Assembly: GCA_905182985.1 (NCBI GenBank) | Contig: CAJJDN010000004.1 | Span: forward strand, 969,701 to 1,033,700 | Source: Paramecium sonneborni | Taxonomy: Eukaryota > Ciliophora > Oligohymenophorea > Peniculida > Parameciidae | Reading direction: 5' to 3' | Length of the DNA stretch: 64,000 nt | In this document: piece after piece, positions 25,596 through 39,295 of the stretch | Numbering within the stretch: position 1 is the first letter of the stretch | Layout: each line of letters opens with the position of its first letter | The notes under the pieces: generated by a model | Seen by the model: the letters and a program-made list of their open reading frames with translations, nothing else | Databases searched by the model: none | What the model was told of the DNA's origin: nothing | Translations under genes and position numbers: made by a program

Positions 25596-26743
25596 ATGAA
25601 TGATGAAACTTTATAACCAATCTAAATTAAAAATTGGGTTTAAGGTTTCCAAACTTAACTAAGATTTTCCACAAAACGAACTATCAGTAGAATGAAATCT
25701 ATTGAAAGCAATTTATATTCATAAGATCCATCATCAGAATTTTCCATTAAACTCAAAACTAATACAAAACCTAATAAAATATAAGAAAGAGGTGTTCATA
25801 GTTAATATGGGAGCAGAAAAATATCATTTAAGCAAAAATAGCCCACTCAAACTATCTTTTAAACTTAATTATGCAAAGTACCTTTATACATGCAGTTAAT
25901 TCCATTTTTTAAAGTTTCTGCTTAAAGTTGGGCTATATTCAATGGTTGTACAGGAGAATATATAACTGGATATAATTAAAATAAATGTAGACAGATAGCT
26001 TCCATCACAAAAATTGTTACTTGTATTGTAAGTTTAAGGTTAGCAAAAGAATTAAATTTGAACATAGATAGAAAACGCTTTTTTGTTCCAGATCAAGTTA
26101 ATTAATTAAATTAAATAGGCATAAAAAATTCTTGGAACAACAGCAGGATTATTGAAAGGAGACTCTATCTTTTTAAGAGACATCCTTTATGGATTGATGC
26201 TTCCATCAGGTAATGATGCTGCGATAACACTATCATATAATTTCTAATTATACTCTTTAGAAAATGATCACTTTTTAAAAGAGATGAATCGATTTGTACA
26301 ATCATTAGGATTGTCTAATACATAATTTAGTAATGTTCATGGTATGATAATGTAATATTTTAAAAGGATTATGTAATGAAAATAATTACTCTACTGCATA
26401 TGATGTAGGTAAATTCACATTTGAGAGTTTATAAAATGAACAATTTTAAAAAATAGTAAAAACTTAATCTTATTATTGTGAAATTTAAAATTAGTTGTAG
26501 AATACCTCTCGAGAATTATATTGGGAGAATACTAATAAATTATTATAATAAGGTTTTAAAGGAGTCAAAACAGGAATAACAAAAGAAGCAGGTCCCTCTG
26601 TAGTTGAATTTTTTTAAGATTAAAGCAATTCTTATATAATTGTACTCTTGAATTGCAGTACAAGTGAAAATAGATGGTCAGATGCCTTAAGATTATTACA
26701 ATGGATTCAAAAATAAGATACTTTAATTAAATAATTTATATGA
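25596..26743 (+). CDS. D-alanyl-D-alanine carboxypeptidase (peptidase S11 / PBP5-like)
   Basis: A 366-residue protein with all three active-site motifs of S11 DD-carboxypeptidases: SITK at 136-139, SGN at 197-199 and KTG at 309-311. Between them are typical blocks, including GTTAGLLKGDSIFLRDILYG, LMLPSGNDAA and GLSNTQFSNVHG. In bacteria this enzyme trims the terminal D-Ala of peptidoglycan stem peptides; in a bacterivorous ciliate it would act on food bacteria. Two ciliate-type introns, 26097-26118 (22 nt) and 26342-26366 (25 nt), and TAA/TAG glutamine codons show it is a real nuclear gene and not bacterial contamination. The first 130 residues are a Lys/Gln/Ser-rich extension with no obvious signal peptide, so its cellular location is unclear. 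The start is the first ATG in the frame. Confidence 0.9.
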
Positions 26744-27589
26744 ATAAAACATTCTATCAAATCGGTAAGTAATTAGAGAATGTTGCACTAGATTTATTTT
26801 TTAATTTTTATACTTGGCAGGAACATAATAATCTAAAACATTAGACAAAATATCGTATGTTTTCATTCCTTTATATTCTTTCTCTCTAACATCATCGAAA
26901 ATACCCACTCCATCAACTAAACCATATTTTAATGCCTATTCTCCTGTCAACAATATGTTATTCCACAATTCTTGATTTACTTTTTACTTTCTGTTTTAAG
27001 TTATCTCTTCTTTTAATCTACTCTCTCTATATTAAAGTTAACCTTCCATCCTATAATCTTTTAAAATTCTTTCTACCATTTTATATCTTCTTCTTTTAAA
27101 TCATCATATGGACTCAATTTTACTTTTTTTTCACCACTGTGAATAAATTTATGTTCTCTTAATTTAATCATCTATTTTAATACATTCCCAAATTTTCCAT
27201 TATTTACTTATATCCCAATCTTCTTTGAACATATCCAAAATCTCCTATTATTGAAAATTCACTTGCATAATTTTTGTCTCCTATGGTCATTAAATACACA
27301 GAACTGTTCATAACAAAATCTTCTCCAAAAGTATAAAGAGGCACTCTGTATAAATATAGTTTCAAGATTACTTATAATATTTTGCATAATTTTAAATAGC
27401 AGATGCAATACATTTAGATTAAACAAGTGAGCCTTCTCCATGGATATGAATAGTCACTAATTTTGGTTTAATTAGTTTAGTTTACTATATACTTTTATAG
27501 ACTTTTTAGGTTCTAAATAATGAAATTAGTTAATACAGTTTTTCATCAATTTTGCCATAAATTTTAAATTAGACAATTCTTGAAAACAT
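26678..27589 (-). CDS. Signal-peptide-peptidase-like serine peptidase (family S49, SppA-like)
   Basis: About 277 residues of the S49 fold. Recognised blocks: LVTIHIHGEGSLVQSK, FGEDFVMNSSVYLMTIGDK (with the Ser of the nucleophile region), IIGDFGYVQRRLGYKQIMEN, HSGEKKVKLSPYDDLKEED (equivalent to the AGERK block) and LLTGEQALKYGLVDGVG. Three 26-nt introns are needed: 27346-27371, 27158-27183 and 27051-27076; each repairs the frame exactly inside a conserved block. The 3' end is uncertain: the first in-frame TGA is at 26678, which overlaps the 3' end of the convergent carboxypeptidase gene by 66 bp. No signal peptide is seen. Eukaryotic S49 proteins are often organellar; that is not shown here. 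Confidence 0.82.
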
Positions 27590-27618
27590 TAAATAAATAT
27601 TTCAAATTCAAATATAAA
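27590..27618. promoter_or_regulatory. 29-bp divergent intergenic region
   Basis: The start codons of the S49 peptidase (leftward) and a ULK-like kinase (rightward) are only 29 bp apart. Both starts are the first ATG of their frames. Any shared or overlapping promoter must extend into the 5' coding ends or be extremely small. No motif beyond AT-richness is visible. Confidence 0.4.
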
Positions 27619-29565
<1,947 letters not shown>

Positions 29566-29719
29566 TTTTATATATTTATTGTTATTAAATCTTTATAATT
29601 CAATTAAAATTAATTGAAATATTAAAAAAAAGTATAATAATTTATAAATAAAATATTGATCATTACGTCATAGTGTTATTCTTATACTAGGAATTTAAAT
29701 GGAAAGAATTAATTAATTA

Positions 29720-30401
29720 ATGAAATAATTAAATATTATCCTCTTCTTAATATTAATAGGAGTTCCAACAGTAATTGCAGTAAAAGGAGTTGATTTGAGT
29801 GCATCTTTCAATAATTTTTCATGCATAAGAAATTCTGGTTATGAATTTGCTATAGTAAGAGGATATATGAGTTATGGAGCAGTTGATTATGTAGGTCTTT
29901 AAAATTTAAGAAATGCAAAAGCAGCTGGATTGATAGGTGATGCATATTTTTTCCCTTGTAAAGGAAGTATAAATATAAATCTTAACTTATAAAGAGAAGA
30001 CAGCTTCAGCCTAAGTATCTGAATTTGATAGTGCATATACTTCTGAATATGGTACAGTTTGGATTGATGTTGAATCTAATCCAAGTTCAGGATGTGGATG
30101 GAGTGCATCAGATTATACAGGAAATTGTCAATTTTTATAAGACATAGTAAAAGAATTAGTAAATAGAGGAAGATTAGTAGGAATTTATGCATCTTAATAT
30201 TAATGGTCAACTATTATGGGTTCAGCTTCAGCATGTGCTAAATTTACTTCTAAGCCTCTTTGGTATGCACATTATGATAATAATCCATCCTTTAGTGATT
30301 ATCCTAAATATGCTTTTGGTGGTTGGTCTAACCCATCTATCAAACAATATGTAGGAGATACAACTTTATGCAGTGTTGGAGTTGATCTTAATTATTATTG
30401 A
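29720..30401 (+). CDS. Secreted GH25-type lysozyme
   Basis: A 217-residue protein with an N-terminal signal peptide (KQLNIILFLILIGVPTVIA, cleavage likely after residue 20). The mature part starts VKGVDLSA, with the catalytic-region Asp at residue 25, and has VWIDVES with Asp107 and Glu109, the paired acids of the GH25 fold. Other typical blocks: FAIVRGYMSYGAVD, LRNAKAAGLIGDAYFFPCKG, GRLVGIYASQYQW, PLWYAHYDNNPSF, YAFGGWSNPSIKQY. Several Cys suggest disulphides. The enzyme cleaves peptidoglycan; in ciliates it most likely acts in food vacuoles. A 28-nt intron (29967-29994) interrupts the gene. It lies 154 bp after the kinase gene on the same strand and converges with the next gene (67 bp). Confidence 0.92.
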
Positions 30402-30468
30402 TACATTAATAATATAACCGTATTTATTTAATAATAATTAAATATATCAAAGTATTTATAATAATAGT

Positions 30469-32323
30469 TCAGTTCATTCTAATCAACTTCATTTGTATCA
30501 ATTAGTTTTTTTCCTCTTCGTTAATTATAAATGGAGAACCATTCTCATCTAATAAACATAATCCCATAACACTATCAATCAAATGTTTCTCAGAATCATA
30601 TGCACATGTTAAAATTCTATCATTTTTACCTAGATATAACAATCCTATTCAAATTATTCATTTATTATATACTTCTTTTTATTGCTTTTGCTAAAGCATT
30701 TATTATTGGTTATGGTGCTGATTTACCTCTACTCTTACATGATACTTGACAACTATTATCATCATTTAATATTTTATTATAATTTTATTATTAACATTTC
30801 TTAAAAGGATTTCTTGCAGGACTCTAAAATTCTACTATCTATGGAGTCTTTTTTGATTTACTAAAACCACATGTTTCATTTATTTCAAAACTATCATTTG
30901 AATCTAATAATGAATTTTCATTGAAATCTGCAAAATCATCCAAACTAATTTCATTTTTCTTTTTGACTAAACTTTATTATTTTTTTGATTTTTAATTTGC
31001 TACTGCTGTAGAACTTGAAAAAAAACTGTTTTATTTTACTTAAGGAGATAATTATAAAGTCAATTAAGAATTAGTATTTTTTTATTTTGCTATTTCAGAT
31101 TAAAGTTAAGTTACCAAAAATTATTATTAAGTTAATTATTTACTTAATTCTTACTTCTCTTTTTCAATCTATTTATTTTTCTACTTTAATTATGTAATTG
31201 TTTCAATAGATTATTATTACAATTGCTGAAATCTATTTGTTAAATTCATAAAATGCTAATTTAATTATTTACTCTCTTATCTATTATTATTACTTTCTAA
31301 ATCTCGCTCATTTATTGTATCATACATATTTTATAATTTTTAATTTACTTATTATGTTAGACGCAATAAAGTATTTTATATTTGATCTTTTATTAATTAT
31401 AATTCATCACTCTTTTCATTATTTATCTTATTTAATAATTAATGAGCTTATTACAACTATAATTAGTATTAACTTTGTAATTAAGTTATTTATATTTAAA
31501 TAGTTTATTCTACTTTCTATCTATCAGCTTTTTAATTTAATTTATTATTCAAATTTTCTATTTCTTGTTTAAAATGTTATTCATCTTCATTTAATCTTAA
31601 GGATGTATTAGAAGATAAATTTTTTACCAAATGTTCACTTTATTTTGATTTTTACTCAAATTTCTCTTAAAGTTCATTAATCTATTCATTAAGATTTTTC
31701 TAAAGGTTTGTAACTTTTCTATCAATCTCTTACATAAATTATTAAGTGTAATCATTCTATGTAATATTTAGATCAATATTAGTCAATTTGTATTTAAGAT
31801 CTTCTTAAAATTTTCTAAATTCCACATTAAATCTTTCTTACAATTATTAATATTAATGAACTTTCTCAGATAATTAAGTTTATAATGATTAAATTTATTC
31901 ATTTTATTATTTAATAATAATAGATTGATTAGTATCATCTTATTAAGCTAAGTGCAATTAAGCTTAAGATTAAACTTTACTAATTTCTTAAATTAAAGAT
32001 GCCTTTTTTAATTATTCAGTTTTTAAGGGCACACTCTATTATTATAATTATTAGTAAAAGGCAACAGTCTCTTGTAATGGTTTTTTGATTGGTGGATTTG
32101 AAGCTCTAAAATAAAAGATTATTCAATAAGATTACCTTGGCTATTAATATTAAACATATTAAATAGGTTTGTAAGGTAATTTTTATTCTTAAGAGACGCA
32201 CCTCATAATTTATCTTGGTTCCATAGTTTACTGAATAGAAGAAGGTCTTAATTGACGTTATTCAATAGATTACTGATGTATTGCATTACCAAATGCTCTA
32301 ACAGGTATATGTGAGGGTTTCAT
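30469..32323 (-). CDS. Coiled-coil protein, 598 residues
   Basis: I do not recognise the family. Start ATG 32323 (MKPSHIPVRAFGNAIHQQSI); introns 32106-32135 (30 nt) and 30645-30672 (28 nt). The spliced length is exactly 599 codons. Residues about 100-420 are a continuous Gln-rich coiled coil, for example QERFNVEFRKFQEDLKYKL. A Ser/Lys-rich linker follows (SFFSSSTAVANQKSKKQQ). The last 130 residues carry a compact part (EISLDDFADFNENSLLDSN, ALAKAIKRRLLYLGKNDRIL, DSVMGLCLLDENGSPFI). The last intron is certain, since without it the frame stops within a few codons. It diverges from the SPX-EXS gene across only 35 bp. Confidence 0.8.
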
Positions 32324-32358
32324 ATGTAATTTTGTTTTAACGATTAAATAATTATTAA
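32324..32358. promoter_or_regulatory. 35-bp divergent intergenic region
   Basis: Only 35 bp separate the start codons of the coiled-coil gene (leftward) and the SPX-EXS gene (rightward). The SPX start MKFAVFLLNHIIPEW is family-typical, so the spacing is not due to a wrong start on that side. Confidence 0.4.
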
Positions 32359-34854
32359 ATGAAATTCGCTGTATTCTTATTAAATCATATTATACCAGAA
32401 TGGACTTAAATGTATTTGAACTATAAGGCTATTAAAGCTTATTTATCAACTTCAGGAGCACTTAAGGACCTCTTACTCTATGCAAAAAAAACAAAGAGCA
32501 CTCAAAATTACAAAGAAATAAAGAAAATTGTTATGGAAAAAACTTATATCATTTCAAAAATACTTGCAGATTAAAAGGAATTTATTAAAAAGTTGAATTT
32601 AGAAATGTCTAAAATTAAATCTTTTGCAAATGCTAAATATAATGATTTGAAAGGTAAGACTTATAAAATACAATTGTAATTATTATCAATGAATAGATAT
32701 CAAAAATAATTAGAGAGAAGTAAAAAGTATTCAGTTATCAGATCAAATTCTTAAGTAACTGAAGAATTGACTGAGTAATTAAATAATTAATAGATCAAAG
32801 TTAGAGAATTTGAATTAAATGAAAAAGCTAAAAAATTGAAAGAATTATGTTTCCAATTATATAATGAAGGTGTTAATTTTGAAAAGTATTTAAAAGTCAA
32901 TCAAGAAGCTATTCGAAAATTATTAAAAAAATAAAATAAAAAATCTATTAAAATAAACTAAGAATAAATGAATATAGATGAATGTAAGAAAATGGCTTCA
33001 GAAATCAATTTTAATTTAAAATAAAATAAAGTGAAATAGTTATTATTTCAAGTAGAGAAGTATCTATTAAAACATTTCTATCAAACTAAATAAAAATATT
33101 GTAAAGAATAACTTCGTAAATATCAATTTCAAGATATTAAAAATAATAAGGCATGGTTTTAATTCGGCTTATTCAGTGGCTTTTCATTTATGCTAATTTC
33201 TTTCATTATATTCTTAGCAACTCAAAATTAATTAAATATTTTAAACAACTCTATTATTTATGAATCATTCCCTATTTATAGAGGAGCATTATTGTTTATA
33301 CTCTATTATTGGTCTTTAACCATAGTTATTCATTTATGGAATTTATCCAAAATTAATTATAAATTATATTTTTGCTTTAATCATCATTTTTCAACAATAA
33401 ATGAACAATTAAAAAGAGTTATGACTTTGACTTCAATCTTTTTATTAGTTAGTCTTTTTTATCTCTGTGATGTTTCAAAATTAGGTATAATATTTTCAAA
33501 TCTTAAGGGAGAAGAGTATTTTCCTTTAATAATCTGGATCTCTCTTTTAGGAGTTGTTGCATTTCCTTCAAAGGTTATTATTAATGGGAAAGGTCGTATA
33601 TGGCTTTATCGTAATTTATTACAATCTCTAAACCCAAGATAAATAGAACAACGTCATTTCTTCATTGTAAGTCAATTTACTTCATTAATTATTCCATTTA
33701 CTGATCTAATTTACACTTTGTGTGAATATTCAAAAGGAGTAAGATATCCATTTATTTTAGATTTAAAATCAAGAAGAAAATGATAATAATTAGTATGATG
33801 AATGTTTTTTTGTTTCGAGATATTTCACTTTAGCTTTAGTGTTATTTCCATATATAATTCTGATAATATAAATTATATTTTTGACTTAAAAATAATATAG
33901 TTCAAATTTATATTTATTTGAATTCATCAGAAATATATTATCAATTGCACTTATAACTTTTGCCACTTTATCATATTAAGAAGAAAATTTTTTTTTTTAC
34001 TGGTTAGGAATAGCTATATGTATTAGTTTTTTAAATATTTTGTTTACATTTAAAAAATGGAACTATTTAGATTTAAAAGAAAATAAAAAAAAGCAATTGT
34101 TAACTTATAAGCAAAAACTAATTATTATATATATTCCTTTTGCAATTCTTTAACCATTATCAATATCTACTTCAATATTTGGTTGTTTCGATAAGACTGA
34201 ATAACATAGCCTTCTAATATTATATATTGGAATAATTGAATTAATAAGAAGTAAATATAAAATAAATTGATATTTAGGAATGATAATAAATTATTATAAT
34301 GTTGATGCAGAGCACTTTAAAAATAAATAAAAATATTAGACAGTTGGTCAGTATGAATTTCCATTTGTAGAATGTTGTACTAAGATACAAAAGAAACAGT
34401 TATTGTAAAATAAACTTTAATTTATCTAAGAGAATATGAATCTGAAGATAGTGATAATGAATCCAATGATAAAGATATAGTATAAGAAAAATAATTTGAG
34501 ATTGAAATTATTCTTTCTCAAAATCAAACTTAATAACAAAGAAGAGGAGAACTTGAACTTTTTATACAGGGTCAATAAACATCTAATTAATTTAAGAGTT
34601 TGTAGGATCCAATCCAAAAATAAGTTAATTAATTAAAAATAACTGAATTGATAGTAAAGGAATCAGAAAAAGCTTTAGGTGACAGTTTTTTAAATTATGA
34701 TATAAATAATTTTAAACCAGATGAATTAAATAAATTGATAGATTATCAATAGATATCAGAGGGTGATTTATAAAGCTTGCATATTAGGAACAAAAATTCC
34801 AAATAGGAAATAAATAAGTTGTTTGAAGAGTTTGGGATAAAAATAACATAATGA
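32359..34854 (+). CDS. SPX-EXS domain membrane protein (XPR1/PHO1 family)
   Basis: An 808-residue protein. The N-terminal SPX domain begins MKFAVFLLNHIIPEWTQMYL and continues with YKAIKAYL and a helical region to about residue 215; SPX domains bind inositol polyphosphates and sense phosphate state. Then come hydrophobic segments (FGLFSGFSFMLISFIIFLAT, GALLFILYYWSLTIVIHLWN, SIFLLVSLFYLC, LIIWISLLGVVAF). The EXS domain follows, with SRYFTLALVLFPYIILI, SIALITFATLSYQ, FFFYWLGIAICISFLNIL, and ELIRR...NYYNVDAEHF near its end. Relatives export phosphate. The C-terminal 160 residues are acidic and Gln-rich. Introns: 33739-33760 (22 nt), 34251-34277 (27 nt), 34351-34370 (20 nt, among the shortest here); all three restore the frame. 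Confidence 0.9.
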
Positions 34855-34921
34855 ATGATTATGTATAAGTATAAATTGTTTATATAATATAAAAATCAAA
34901 AAAATAATTAACGTTTATAAA

Positions 34922-36550
34922 ATGAGTTAACGAGATCTGAGTAATTTGATAACAATAAATCCAAACGATCCTTAACAATATCAAGACTTATTGGCTTATT
35001 ATAGATCCAAATTAGGGGAATTTGAGAAAGAAAGATTTGAATGGTTAACTAAATTAGAGGAAATAAAAATTTAGTATGAAGACAAACATTAATAAGAATG
35101 GGAGTTATTAAAAAGAAAATAAGAGATTAAAGAATTATAATAAACAGTTGGAGAAGCAAAGGTAAAAATAAAATTAAAGAATTAGTTAATGCTTTTTGAA
35201 GAAAGATAAGCAAGATTAAAATTGTAAAAAGAAAATGATGCTTTAAAAGTTAGAGAATTGGAAGATAAAAAAAAGATTGCTGAATTAATGGCTATGATTG
35301 AACCAATTGAGGAACAAGTGGTTTTATAAAAAGATTTAAGACCAGAAGTAACTACAAAATATACAGGTGATACTTTGGCAGTAAGAGAAAAACAAGGAAA
35401 GTATAAAATATTATTTAAATATATAGTGTTAAGATGCACAATATTAATTAAGGTAGAAGTATATTAAAAACAGTTTATATGCCAAATGAATAGTTAAATG
35501 CTTATTAATTAGAAAATGAAAATCTCAAAAAATTAATTGAAAATGCTGAAACTATATTAACTTAATAATTTGCAGCTTTGAGAGAAGAATTAAGAGCTAA
35601 AGAAGTTGAAACTAAGTTAAGAATTAAAGAAGATTAATAAAAATTAGATTAATTGGTTTAAAAAGTATAAAAATTAGAAAAATAAAATGTTGAACTTGTT
35701 AAAGGTATAAATTTAAATAACAATAAATAGAATGTTATTCATAAAAGTAGAAATTTTAGAATAAAGAGAAACAAATGTAAGAAGATTTGGAAGTATCAAA
35801 GTTAAAAAATAAAAAATTGAAAATGGAATTGGATTAAATTTAAAAAAAATACAATATAGAAAATAAAACAGCTTTAGAATTACTTGAGAAAAAATCTGAT
35901 GAATACAATAAGAAATTTAGAAGTTAAATTAGATCAAAAGATGAGCAATTATCTATAATAAAAGAATAATATGAACAAGTTTAGAATATTTATATAAGTA
36001 AAATATAATAATTGGAAGAGAATCTATCTAAATTAATTGAGAAGTAATGAAAATGATTATAATTAGATATTAATAATTAGAAAAGAGAAGATCTTTAGAA
36101 ATAGAAGGATTTAAGAATGACATAAAAATATTGACAAAGAAAGTAAAAGATTGTGAGAAATCACAAGGTGAAAAATAAAATGAAAATAAATCTCCTGAAG
36201 ATTTAGTTAAATATTAAGAAGAAGCATAATAGCTTAAATAATAATTAGCTAAAGAGACTGGTGTAATCTATTCTTCTGGAAAGAAAAATAATGCAAACAA
36301 TTAATAATAAACTATAAAAGTAAAGGGGAGTTAATCAAGAGGTGCATCAAAAACAATGAAATAAAGTAATAAATAAAATAAGAAAGGAATGAATAATTAA
36401 GGTATGATTTAATAGATTGATTTTATAGATTAAACAGAGTAAAAGGATGATGATAACGCATCTGAATCTGTACCAATGCATGAATTAGAAGATATTCAAC
36501 GATAATTAGAAGAACTTCAATATCAAATGGACAAGGCAAAGAAATAATGA
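34922..36550 (+). CDS. CCDC77: CCDC77 homologue (centriolar coiled-coil protein)
   Basis: A 509-residue coiled-coil protein matching CCDC77, a conserved protein of centrioles/basal bodies in ciliated organisms. Matching blocks are LLAYYRSKLGEFEKERFEWL, YEDKHQQEWELLKRKQEI and KENDALKVRELEDKKKIAEL near the N-terminus, and KYQQLEKRRSLEIEGFKNDI near the C-terminus. Introns: 35162-35185 (24 nt), 35401-35426 (26 nt), 35705-35730 (26 nt), 36044-36066 (23 nt). The 24-nt one is a multiple of three without TGA; it was accepted because its removal aligns EAK|LMLFEERQ with the family. The C-terminal 130 residues are Gln/Asn-rich and specific to this lineage. Confidence 0.88.
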
Positions 36551-36634
36551 AAATAACATATCAATTTTATATACTATTTGCAGTTTATCGTAAAACTTCC
36601 ATCTAATTATAAATTTAATTTGTTAATACGTTGG

Positions 36635-38027
36635 ATGCAAATTCATACTTCATCTGCTCATACCTTAAAAAAGTGCGAATAGTTCTAGCATTTATCTCCA
36701 TAAGCTTAAGAAGCTCTTTAAAGTTTAAAAAAAATAAGGAACTTTGGATGTGAAAAAGCGAGTGATCTTCTAGACGTTAAAAAAATCACTTCTGATAATA
36801 TTGATTATCTATCAAAAATAGGTTAAGTTGTAAAACATCTTCCATAAAATGAATTTTTAGGATCTCAAAATTTCTCTTTTATTTAGAAGTATTAAATTCA
36901 TATTAACTTTATCTAGTTCTAAATAATTATTACCTTTTAAGAATTCTATTGTTCAAGATGATCCAACACCTAATTTTTCAGAGGCTATTTCAAGTGAAAG
37001 AAAGCAAATAAGCGAAACTCAATAAAATCAACAATTCTTTCAAAAATAGTTAAAATTAATTTAAAACTTACAAATTAAACTATCCTAAGATTCAAATAAA
37101 GTAAATAAAGGTTTTATTAAAAAATTTAAGTAAGAAAAAGAGAATAAGCTTAATCCTTATTAGAAAAAAAATTATCAATAAAATAGATTAAGTGATTTAA
37201 TATCAAATGAAATTAAAAAAAATGTATTAGCTAATTCAACAAATAATATTCGAAAAAATTCACAAACAAGTTTGAATACACATAATACATCATAAACTAA
37301 ATCCAATTTATCACTATAATAAGATTATTTGTATTAGAAAGCAATATTTTAACAAGAAAAGTTTAAAACTTATATAGAGAAGGGATAAATAATAAATAAT
37401 ATAAAAGAGATGAAAGAATGTACATTTAATCCAAGAATTAATTAGAAATCTAAAATAATTAATGAAAGCACTTTTCTCGAAAGATAAAATATATGGATGA
37501 GAAAAAAGAATGATAAAATATCTGAGTAATTAGAAATTTAATAAGAAAAAGCAATTAAAGAAGTAAATATTAAAATTTAATCATAGTGCACATTTAGTCC
37601 AAATTGGAGAGATAATAGCAATACAAGAATTAATAGTTGTGATGTATATAATAGAAATTTATAATGGCAAAATAAAATAAATAGAAAGAAACAACAGTTA
37701 AGAAATTCTATGATTGATTTTAAAAATAATGAGAGAAAGAATAGTAAAATATAGATACAACGATCTAATTCTACATAATTAATTAATTAATAAACTGATT
37801 TAAGATAACTGCTCGAAATTTAATTTAAACTTAACCCTCCAAAATATATTAAAAGTGTTACTCCAACCCATTAAGTTACTGAAACTACTGTAACTCCAAA
37901 TTCTTAATGTGGATATTCAGAATTAGGAAAAAGAAAAAATAGTATTTTACAAATAGAGTAAAAATACAAATTGCTTTTTGATTTTGCTCATAATGTATCC
38001 AAAAATCCATCCAAAAAGAAAAAATGA
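36635..38027 (+). CDS. Hypothetical basic Asn/Gln-rich protein, 454 residues
   Basis: I do not recognise the family. Start ATG 36635 is the first in an open frame that extends back to the CCDC77 stop. One 28-nt intron, 36889-36916; spliced length exactly 455 codons. The N-terminal 85 residues (HTLKKCEQFQHLSPQAQEAL, CEKASDLLDVKKITSDNIDY) look helical. The rest is basic and low-complexity with two copies of a CTF-x-P motif (ECTFNPRI and QCTFSPNW), a motif seen in several ciliate proteins. It ends SKNPSKKKK with a converging AGC-kinase gene 61 bp away. Confidence 0.7.
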
Positions 38028-38088
38028 ATAGTAAGTATATGCATATTTCTACTTTTTAAATATAAATTTAATTAATTATAGTAAAGAA

Positions 38089-39295
38089 TCAAAACTCCCA
38101 TTATTCTTCTTTTTGTGGAGGAGATGCAGAATAAGAAAATCCTTAATTGAGACTAGATAATTATTCTTCTGTTGATAATGAATTTGGTTATGAGAAAATA
38201 AGTTCTTTTAGAAAACACTAGATTTTAAGAGAAATGCTATACTTCATCAAAATATTGAACATCATCGTCACTATTTAATTATGGAAGAAATACAGGAGGA
38301 ACTTATTTATTTAAAATCATATCCCAATCTATATTTTTAAACCATGGATGTTTTTTAACCTATTTAATATTATATTAATATTTACTTCGCTTGCTGAACT
38401 AATTCTAGAATTTGGATCTTTTTATAATAATTTTGATAATAAATCTTTTAATTGAGATGAAACACCTATTTTTTTGTAATTTATTTCTTAATGAAGAATT
38501 TAATTGAATAATTCCTCTTTAGTCTCTGCATAAAATGCTGGTTCACCAATTACCATTTCATAAATTAATGTACCAAATGTCCACCAATCTGCTGCTTTAC
38601 CATGATTACCTGCTAATAATTCTGGAGCTAAATATTCAGCTGTTCCACATTTTGAATGTGCTCCAAAATTACCTTAAATACCTTATTTAGAATATCCAAA
38701 GTCTGTTAATTTGATATAACCTTCTGAATCAATCAACACATTCTCTGGTTTTAAACTAATTTAATTAATAAACAAATCTACTCTCTATATATTATATCTT
38801 ATTCATGTAAGTAATGGAAGGCCAGGACTATTTAAGATGCATAGAATTGTGCTCTTTGTTTATTAATAACTTATTTACTGTTCTTCAGTTAATTTATTTT
38901 TTTAAACTAATAAATTATATAGTTCTCCACCAGGACAATATTGTAAACAAAAGTATAACTTTGTTTCATTTTAAAATGCATATTCTAATTTTATTATGAA
39001 TGGATGATGACAGTTTTACTAAAAATATTAATTCATTTTTCATTACAAGAATATTTCTCTCAGCATAGATTTATTTCACCTAATGATTTTATATCAATTA
39101 TGTTTTTTTGATTACTTTTAGAGCATAAGTTTTTTAATTATCCTTTTTTCTTACTAAAACAACCTTTCCTATTGACCCTTTTCCTATGACACTTAAAAGA
39201 TGGAATTAATCAAGAGTTACTTTCTTTCTATCTTATGATAAACTATTTCTTTAATCCCTATAAATACTTATGTTATTGTATTAAATAAACTACAT
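38089..39295 (-). CDS. AGC-family serine/threonine protein kinase
   Basis: A 358-residue AGC kinase with its own regulatory tail. Motifs: LLSVIGKGSIGKVVLVRK glycine loop, YALKVIKK lysine, LYFCLQYCPGGELYNLL, YRDLKPENVLIDSEGYI, LTDFGYSK, CGTAEYLAPELLAGNHG, ADWWTFGTLIYEMVIGEP, HPWFKNIDWDMILNKQVPP. The tail ends LNQGFSYSASPP, the hydrophobic motif with its phosphorylatable Ser. Five introns: 39019-39046 (28 nt), 38854-38878 (25 nt), 38756-38781 (26 nt), 38360-38385 (26 nt), 38218-38242 (25 nt). The third splits the catalytic Asp codon of YRD. Start ATG 39295 gives MQFIQYNNISIYRDQRNSLS. Closest to the PKA/PKG/S6K type; exact subfamily not assigned. Confidence 0.9.

Noticed and set aside
25596..26743. 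Carboxypeptidase gene as bacterial contamination
   Set aside because: It contains ciliate introns, in-frame TAA/TAG, and sits between normal ciliate genes.
38093..38264. Plus-strand reading with SSVDNEFGYEKISSF, resembling a protein end
   Set aside because: The minus strand, with a 25-nt intron at 38218-38242, gives a classic AGC-kinase tail ending in GFSYSASPP over the same bases.
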